The notes under the pieces were generated by a model. It was not told the origin of the DNA, did no database searches, and was given only the letters and a program-made list of their open reading frames with translations. A DNA stretch of 10,935 nucleotides from an uncultured Eubacteriales bacterium (GTDB lineage: Bacteria > Bacillota > Clostridia > Oscillospirales > CAG-272): contig CAJKPX010000072.1 in the NCBI GenBank assembly GCA_905201895.1, positions 1 through 10,935 on the forward strand, given 5' to 3'. The translations under genes were made by a program, and so were the position numbers. Position 1 is the stretch's first letter. Every line of letters begins with the position of its first letter. Shown piece after piece: positions 1 to 4,877 of the stretch.

Positions 1-24
1 GCAATGCTCGCAAAGCGACATTGC
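1..24. repeat. Small perfect-loop hairpin at left edge
   Basis: GCAATG (1-6) pairs with CATTGC (19-24), and TCGC (8-11) pairs with GCGA (15-18). One bulged C lies at position 7 and the loop is AAA. This gives ten base pairs in 24 bases. No U-tract follows, so it does not look like a classic intrinsic terminator of a gene lying to the left. It may be the right part of a larger element cut by the window edge. Confidence 0.55.
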
Positions 25-52
25 CATGGAGCGCAGCGGAATGTGATCCTCT

Positions 53-172
53 GACTGTCCGTTATGAAGCGTTATAATCGTGCAACACATTTATCATCCA
101 ATGTTATAGATCGGTCGGCATTATGCAATCAAAACCACATGATTTCACGATTGTTTTTTATAACGGACAGTC
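53..172. repeat. 120-bp inverted-repeat (MITE-like) element
   Basis: An exact 13-base inverted repeat, GACTGTCCGTTAT at 53-65 and its complement at 160-172, bounds the element. A second inner pair, AATCGTG at 76-82 and CACGATT at 146-152, extends the arms to about 30 bases (53-82 against 146-172, three bases shorter on the right). The 63-base centre is AT-rich and has no credible gene. I see no target-site duplication outside the arms. It could be a miniature inverted-repeat element, a cruciform-forming site or a structured RNA; the sequence alone does not decide. Confidence 0.5.
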
Positions 173-385
173 GGGGACGCCTGTCCCTACAAGGAGAAAT
201 GTAATTGGCATAGAATATCGCGCATGCCATAATGCGTGCAATATTTTCGGGAGCGCAGGCTGGGTATTGGTTGGTACCATCGCAACGTTCCGTTGCTATC
301 GGCCGGGGGCACAAGTGCTTGACGTCGCCACGCATACGGCAGTACCTGTACCTTGAGTCAAAAGGCATCCCCTTGGCGCCTTGAT
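173..385. other. Non-coding stretch rich in short hairpins
   Basis: No gene is supported here. Visible structures are: GGGAC/GTCCC (174-178 with 183-187), which competes with GGACAG/CTGTCC (165-170 with 181-186); a bulged stem at 214-225 with 232-245 built from AATAT/ATATT and CGCAT/ATGCG; GCAACG/CGTTGC with a TTC loop (282-287 with 291-296); CAAG/CTTG (312-315 with 318-321); and AAGGC/GCCTT (362-366 with 378-382). Such a density of dyads suggests accumulated repeat remnants or a structured transcript rather than a decayed gene. Confidence 0.4.
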
Positions 386-473
386 CCCCCTTCCGGAAAG
401 GTTTTGAAGTGAGGGTGGGGGTGCAGGGGGAGGGGGCGAAACTTTTGCAAAAAGTTTCGCCCCCTCCCCCTGC
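386..473 (-). repeat. Long G-rich hairpin repeat, copy 1
   Basis: The core at 423-473 is a perfect palindrome: a 24-bp stem closed by a three-base loop (GCA), with arms starting GCAGGGGGAGGGGGCGAAAC. Read on the minus strand, the core continues into ACCCCCACCC, then CACTTCAAAACC and CTTTCC. This parallels the tail of copy 2 (core, then CACCCCCTC, then TTCAAAAACTTTT), so the two copies lie in opposite orientation. It sits about 60 bases upstream of the promoter of the aminopeptidase gene. There is no U-tract on either side, so a simple intrinsic terminator is not the obvious reading. A REP-like dispersed element is more likely. Confidence 0.7.
413..436 (+). other. Potential G-quadruplex motif
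   Basis: Four runs of three to five G (413-415, 417-421, 426-430, 432-436) are separated by loops of one, four and one bases. This fits the standard G3+N1-7 quadruplex pattern on the + strand. It overlaps the left arm of the long hairpin, so hairpin and quadruplex would be mutually exclusive folds of the same DNA. Confidence 0.45.
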
Positions 474-531
474 GAACCTCTCTCAATACGGCATTTTTTG
501 TGTTTTACGCAAGAAAAAAGCGGCGATACTA

Positions 532-560
532 TTGCCAAACGCGCGTTTTTGTGATATAAT
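532..560 (+). promoter_or_regulatory. Sigma-A extended -10 promoter for aminopeptidase operon
   Basis: TTGCCA (532-537) is followed by a 17-base spacer and a perfect TATAAT (555-560). TG at 552-553, one base before the hexamer, makes it an extended -10 promoter. Transcription should begin near 567, giving a leader of about 60 bases before the ATG at 626. This is the only strong promoter I can see in the window. The closely spaced genes that follow may be read from it. Confidence 0.75.
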
Positions 561-569
561 CATCATGGT

Positions 570-591
570 ATACTATAATCATACTATAATT
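570..591 (+). repeat. Tandem 11-bp repeat with two extra TATAAT hexamers
   Basis: ATACTATAATC (570-580) is immediately repeated as ATACTATAATT (581-591). Each unit contains a full TATAAT (574-579 and 585-590), downstream of the main -10 box. They could act as secondary start sites, as a pause signal for sigma-bound polymerase, or simply be AT-rich leader sequence. No good -35 box lies at the right distance from either. Confidence 0.4.
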
Positions 592-625
592 TGGTAGAAA
601 ATATATTTGAGAAAGGGCTTTTTCC

Positions 626-1705
626 ATGTCGCATTTGAGTAAATTCAAGGCAGCAATGCTCGATCGCGGTGCAGATGCCGCCATCATTTCCAACAAGATT
701 CATCAAAGATATCTCTCCGATTTCGATTTTGATGACGGTTTGGTTCTCGTCACGCGCGAGAAATCCTACCTGATCACCGATTTCCGCTACACCGAAGCGG
801 CAAAGGCACAAACCACGCCCGAGATGACCGTGCTCGTTCCCGAGGTGCGTCAGCTCGTTTGCGTGGCGGGGCTGCTTGCCGAGAACGGCTGCAAAACCGT
901 GCTCTGCGAGGAGGAGGAGGTTTCTCTCGACACCTATGACCGCTACAAAAAAGCACTCTCCGACTTCACCCTTGAGAGCGGAGCATCGGCGCTTCTGACC
1001 GAGCTGCGCGTTTGCAAGGACGAGCGCGAGCTTGAGACCATTGCGCGCGCGCAGGAGATCACCGACGCGGCGTTTGCGCATATCCTCGGTCAGCTCCATC
1101 CCGAAATGACCGAGATCGACGTGGCGCTCGAGCTCGAATTCTTCATGCGTCGCAACGGCGCCGAGTCGATCGCATTTGACACCATCGCGGTGTCGGGCTC
1201 GGCTTCCTCTCTGCCCCACGGTGTTCCGCGCCGCTGCAAGCTGGAGCGCGGCTTCCTCACCATGGACTTCGGCGCTCGCGTGGACGGCTACTGCTCGGAT
1301 ATGACCCGCACGGTTGTGCTCGGACGCGCCGACGACGAGATCAAAAAGGTCTACAACACCGTGCTCACCGCGCAGCGTGCCGCGCTTGACGCCGCCGCCG
1401 AGGGTGTGCTCTGCCGCGACCTCGACAAGATCGCGCGCGACATCATCGACAACGCGGGCTATGCGGGCTGCTTCGGTCACTCGCTCGGTCACGGCGTTGG
1501 CATGTATATCCACGAGAGCCCCCGTCTCTCCTCCTTTGCGGGCAACGAAACGCCGCTCTCGCGCGGTCACGTGGTCACCTTCGAGCCCGGCATCTATCTG
1601 GAGGGTAAGTACGGCTGCCGCATCGAGGATATGGCGTGCGTGCGCCCCGACGGAAGCTTTTATAACTTCACCAAGAGCCCCAAGGAGCTCATTGAGCTGT
1701 TCTGA
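626..1705 (+). CDS. Xaa-Pro aminopeptidase, M24B family (YpdF/YqhT-like)
   Basis: A cytosolic dimetal peptidase that removes an N-terminal residue preceding proline, used in peptide turnover. The 359 residues match the short bacterial form: an N-terminal creatinase-like domain (about 1-125) and a C-terminal pita-bread catalytic domain (about 130-359). All five expected metal ligands are visible: D214 and D225 in DFG...GYCSD, H289 in GHGVG, E320 in FEPG and E334 in RIED. The usual LPHG histidine is H198. The start is supported by GAAAGGG at 611-617, eight bases before ATG. In many Bacillota this gene is paired with efp, but here the next gene is plsY. PepQ-type prolidase activity is an alternative; the M24B assignment itself is secure. 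Confidence 0.93.
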   Translation: MSHLSKFKAAMLDRGADAAIISNKIHQRYLSDFDFDDGLVLVTREKSYLITDFRYTEAAKAQTTPEMTVLVPEVRQLVCVAGLLAENGCKTVLCEEEEVSLDTYDRYKKALSDFTLESGASALLTELRVCKDERELETIARAQEITDAAFAHILGQLHPEMTEIDVALELEFFMRRNGAESIAFDTIAVSGSASSLPHGVPRRCKLERGFLTMDFGARVDGYCSDMTRTVVLGRADDEIKKVYNTVLTAQRAALDAAAEGVLCRDLDKIARDIIDNAGYAGCFGHSLGHGVGMYIHESPRLSSFAGNETPLSRGHVVTFEPGIYLEGKYGCRIEDMACVRPDGSFYNFTKSPKELIELF

Positions 1706-1762
1706 TCTCCCCCGATTGATCCCCTCTGATCCTCAATCTGTTTGACGGAAAGGAACCCCGAT

Positions 1763-2584
1763 ATGAATTTTCTTCTCACCGCAGCCGAATCCACCGAGCC
1801 CATCGAGCCGATCAAGCGGCTCTGGAACCTGTGCGACTGGCTGATCGTGCGCTATGCGCTCCCCGAGCAGACCGCCGCGATCCTCACGCTCGTGGCAGGA
1901 TTGCTCTGTATCCTGCTCCCCTACCTGATCGGCAGCATCAACCCTGCCATTCTCATCTCGAAAATCTTTTACCGCGACGACGTCCGCACCCACGGAAGCG
2001 GCAACGCGGGCACTACGAATATGCTCCGCACCTACGGCAAAAAGGCAGCCGTTGCCACCATCCTCCTCGATTTTGGCAAGGCGATCGTTGCCACCCTGCT
2101 CGGTCGACTCCTCTGGGGCGAATTCGGGCAGGCGATCGCGGGCTTTTTCGTGGGCTTCGGTCACATGTTCCCGATCTACTACCGCTTCCGCGGCGGCAAG
2201 GGCGTTGCCTGCTTTGCAATGGTCGCACTCGTGATCAGTCCGCTCACCTTCCTCGGCATTCTCTTCACCTTCGTGGTGGTGCTCATCGGCACGCGCTTCG
2301 TCTCGCTCGCATCGGTGATGGCGGCGCTCATGTTCCCGATGTTCATGCATGCGTTTGCCTTCGATAAGGCGCTCGCGGTCGCAATGGCTGTGATGGCATC
2401 CGTGTTCGTGGTGTCGTTGCATATCCCCAACCTGCGCCGCATCTGGGCGCACGAGGAGCCCAAATTCGACTTCTCCAAGCTCAAGATCCGCAAAAAGAAG
2501 CCTGCCGACGCCGAGGAGCCGCTCCCCGTTGCCGAGCCTGATGACGCAGCGGACACAAAAAACGGCAACGACTCGGAGCACTGA
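1763..2584 (+). CDS. plsY: Acyl-phosphate:glycerol-3-phosphate acyltransferase PlsY
   Basis: A membrane enzyme that transfers the acyl group from acyl-phosphate to glycerol-3-phosphate, the first step of phospholipid synthesis in Gram-positive bacteria. Signature motifs are present: GSINPA (57-62) at the end of the first membrane helix, GSGNAGTTN (78-86), RGGKG (143-147) and HIPNLRR (220-226). Several hydrophobic segments lie between them. At 273 residues it is longer than the usual ~200: there is an extra ~35-residue N-terminus and a charged, low-complexity tail from about 230 rich in K, E, D and A. I chose ATG 1763 over the in-frame TTG at 1742 because GGAAAGGAA (1747-1755) lies seven bases before it. 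It follows the aminopeptidase by 57 bases with no visible terminator. Confidence 0.93.
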   Translation: MNFLLTAAESTEPIEPIKRLWNLCDWLIVRYALPEQTAAILTLVAGLLCILLPYLIGSINPAILISKIFYRDDVRTHGSGNAGTTNMLRTYGKKAAVATILLDFGKAIVATLLGRLLWGEFGQAIAGFFVGFGHMFPIYYRFRGGKGVACFAMVALVISPLTFLGILFTFVVVLIGTRFVSLASVMAALMFPMFMHAFAFDKALAVAMAVMASVFVVSLHIPNLRRIWAHEEPKFDFSKLKIRKKKPADAEEPLPVAEPDDAADTKNGNDSEH

Positions 2585-2647
2585 TCCGACCGCGCAACAA
2601 TCCCACCGAAAGGAACACCCCCGCAGCCCTGCGAGGGAGCAAACAGT

Positions 2648-3817
2648 ATGGAAACACGAAACACACCCGTTTGCCGCATGGGAGATTTGATCGCTCTGGC
2701 GGCGTGCGGGAAGCGACTCAAAAAAGCGGTGTTCTCCAAGCCGCACGATGCGGGAGTTGTCCGCGCCGTGCTCACCCTGCGAACGGTTGGCGGTCGCCCC
2801 GTGGCGCAGCTGGAGACCTTTACCGCCGATGACAAGGCTCTGCATGAAAATATCCCAACCGACAACGCCGCTCGCTTCTCATCTCTCGCCGAGTCCTTCG
2901 GGCAGGTCAACCTGCTCACCACGGCGGGCGATTGCGAGCTCCGCATCTCCAAATCGGGCAAGGCAACCCTTCTCGGCGGCGACAAGCTCGCACGCGCCCT
3001 CACCGATACCGATGCCCCCACACTGTCGGTGGGCGACAACAACCGAAAAAAGCAATACATTCTGCGCGGCGACGAGCCCTTTCTGCGGCTACTCGGCGTT
3101 TCGGACGGGAGCGGCCGCGTGCATGACAAGAGGCAGTCAAAATTCCGTCAGATCAACCGCTTTCTCGAGCTGACGCGCGATTGCCTGTCGCATCTGCCCG
3201 CCGAGGGCGAGCTCCGCATCTGCGATCTCTGCTGCGGCAAGAGCTATCTCTCCTTTGCGGTCTACCATTACTTCTCAAAGGTCTTGGGTCGCCGCGTGCG
3301 CATGACGGGCGTCGATCTCAAGCCCGACGTGGTTGCCCATTGCAACAAGGTTGCCGCCGAGCTCGGCTTTGACGGTCTCGAATTTCTCTGCGGCGACGTG
3401 GGGGCATACGATGCGGGCGAGCACGTGCATCTGGTGATCTCGCTCCACGCCTGCGACACCGCAACCGATCTGGTGCTCGAGCGCGCAATGCATTGGGGAG
3501 CGGACGTCATTCTCTCCACCCCCTGCTGCCACCACGAGCTCAACCATACGCTCAACTGCCCCACCCTCGCCTTTATCGCCGAGCACTCGATGCTCCGCCA
3601 GAAGCTCTGCGACGCCGCCACCGACGCGCTCCGCCTCAAGCTGCTGGAGTCGAACGGTTACGCGGTCACGGCGCTCGAGCTGATCGACCCCGAGGAAACA
3701 CCGAAGAACATCATGCTGCGGGCTCTGCGTCTGCCCGATTTCGACCCCGCCTCCGATCTTGCCGCGCGCCTGCGCGACGAATACAGCGAGGCGCGGCGCT
3801 TTTTGCTGGGAGGCTGA
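2648..3817 (+). CDS. Class I SAM-dependent methyltransferase (Methyltransf_32 type)
   Basis: A 389-residue protein with a poorly recognisable N-terminal half (about 1-165) and a Rossmann-type methyltransferase domain. Motif I is DLCCGKSYLSF (193-203), the ribose-binding acidic residue lies in VDLK (222-225), followed by SLHACDTATD (265-274) and a PCCHHEL motif (292-298). HACD plus PCCxHE is the pattern I associate with the Methyltransf_32 group, which includes eukaryotic METTL25 and GSTCD relatives. The substrate is not known to me; RNA or a small molecule are both possible. GAGGGAG (2633-2639) is eight bases from ATG. A second Shine-Dalgarno-like site (GAAAGGAAC, 2608-2616) lies further upstream with no start codon at the right distance. 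It is 63 bases after plsY. Confidence 0.85.
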   Translation: METRNTPVCRMGDLIALAACGKRLKKAVFSKPHDAGVVRAVLTLRTVGGRPVAQLETFTADDKALHENIPTDNAARFSSLAESFGQVNLLTTAGDCELRISKSGKATLLGGDKLARALTDTDAPTLSVGDNNRKKQYILRGDEPFLRLLGVSDGSGRVHDKRQSKFRQINRFLELTRDCLSHLPAEGELRICDLCCGKSYLSFAVYHYFSKVLGRRVRMTGVDLKPDVVAHCNKVAAELGFDGLEFLCGDVGAYDAGEHVHLVISLHACDTATDLVLERAMHWGADVILSTPCCHHELNHTLNCPTLAFIAEHSMLRQKLCDAATDALRLKLLESNGYAVTALELIDPEETPKNIMLRALRLPDFDPASDLAARLRDEYSEARRFLLGG

Positions 3818-3829
3818 TGAAAAAACGTG
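3808..3829 (+). promoter_or_regulatory. Translation start region with A6 run, hydrolase gene
   Basis: GGGAGG (3808-3813), the overlapping stop/start at 3815-3819, six A (3820-3825) and GTG (3827-3829) lie in 22 bases. ATG 3817 is out of frame with the hydrolase by one base. Removing one A would fuse it in frame to give a short MKNV lead into the hydrophobic anchor. Either initiation is at GTG, or the A run is miscounted or slippery. Confidence 0.5.
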
Positions 3830-4810
3830 AAGCCGATCCATATTCTCCTCATCTGTCTTGCCGCCGCTCTCGTGCTCCTCGGCATCGCCCTTGCCTTTGC
3901 CGCATGGAGCTTCCGAAAGGCGTTTTACCATCCGAACGCGAAAAAGCGCGTCAGCTCGCGCCTTTTTGCCTTCAAGCCGCACGAGGAATTCTGCCGCGCG
4001 CCGATCAACGCGCTCATCGACGAGATCGAGGCACGCGAGTTTGAGGCGGTGCGGATCACCTCGCATGACGGACTCGCTCTGTTCGGTCGGCTCTACACCG
4101 CCGAGCAGCCCTCTCCCGAGGGCGATGTGGTGGAAATCTTCTTCCACGGTTGGCGCGGCAACCCCTACCGCGACGGATGCGGCTGCTGCCACACGGCACG
4201 CGCCTCCAACCATCATGTTCTGCTCGTTGACCAGCGCGCACACGGCGACAGCGAGGGCAACGTGATCACCTTTGGCATTCTCGAAAAATACGATTGCCTC
4301 GCATGGGTCCATTATGCGGTCGAACGCTACGGCAAAAACGTCCGCATTCTCCTCAAGGGGCTCTCGATGGGCGCCGCCACCGTTCTCATGGCGTCCTCGC
4401 TGGACCTGCCCCCGAACGTTTGCGGCATCGTTGCCGACTGCGGCTATTCCTCCCCCGAGGCGATCATCCGCAAGGTTTGCCGCGATATGGGCGTTCCCGA
4501 TCGGCTCGGCTTCCCCTTTGTGCGGCTGGGTGCCCGTCTCCTCGGCGGCTTCTCAATCGTCGACGGCGGCGCGCTTGAGGCGGTCAGACACACACGCGTC
4601 CCGATCTTTATCGCGCACGGCAATGCCGACGATTTCGTCCCCTTTGAAATGGGACGCGAGCTCTTTGACGCCTGCACATCTCCCGACAAGGTGTTCCTTG
4701 AGGTTGAGGGTGCGGGACACGGGCTTGCCTTCTTCTTTGAGCACGATCGCTATTGGTCAACCGTTCGCGCCTTCCAGGAGCGCGTGCTCGGTGAAAAAAC
4801 AAAACCATAA
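3827..4810 (+). CDS. Membrane-anchored alpha/beta hydrolase
   Basis: A serine hydrolase of the alpha/beta fold (COG1073/FrsA-like by pattern), 327 residues as read here. An N-terminal hydrophobic segment (about 4-26) followed by basic residues suggests a signal anchor, so the catalytic domain may face outward. The catalytic triad is visible: S180 in GLSMG, D268 in HGNADD and H298 in GAGHG. HGWRGN (near 106) fits the oxyanion-hole HG motif. The substrate is unknown; ester or amide hydrolysis is inferred from the family only. The start is doubtful. The GTG at 3827 has its Shine-Dalgarno (GGGAGG, 3808-3813) 13 bases away, while ATG 3817 overlaps the upstream stop but is in another frame across an A6 run. 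Confidence 0.87.
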   Translation: MKPIHILLICLAAALVLLGIALAFAAWSFRKAFYHPNAKKRVSSRLFAFKPHEEFCRAPINALIDEIEAREFEAVRITSHDGLALFGRLYTAEQPSPEGDVVEIFFHGWRGNPYRDGCGCCHTARASNHHVLLVDQRAHGDSEGNVITFGILEKYDCLAWVHYAVERYGKNVRILLKGLSMGAATVLMASSLDLPPNVCGIVADCGYSSPEAIIRKVCRDMGVPDRLGFPFVRLGARLLGGFSIVDGGALEAVRHTRVPIFIAHGNADDFVPFEMGRELFDACTSPDKVFLEVEGAGHGLAFFFEHDRYWSTVRAFQERVLGEKTKP

Positions 4811-4877
4811 TTCAGGTCAATATTTGCATTCCGCATTTTGATATTTTGATCCAAAAATCAGGAAAGGAACCTCACGC

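Noticed and set aside
123..356. Possible 77-residue gene in the left non-coding stretch
   Set aside because: It starts inside the inverted-repeat element, has no Shine-Dalgarno, shows no recognisable protein pattern and runs through several hairpins.
386..473. Reading the long hairpin as a CRISPR repeat or a phage attachment site
   Set aside because: There is no regular spacing of repeats, no cas genes, no integrase and no tRNA gene nearby.
409..597. Possible 62-residue gene across the long hairpin and the promoter
   Set aside because: Its codons are the palindrome and the -35/-10 region; there is no protein-like composition.
584..1570. Long antisense open frame opposite the aminopeptidase, and similar long antisense frames opposite plsY, the GH94 gene and lysK
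   Set aside because: They arise from strong third-position GC bias of the sense genes, lack family motifs and ribosome sites, and lie opposite genes with complete motif sets.
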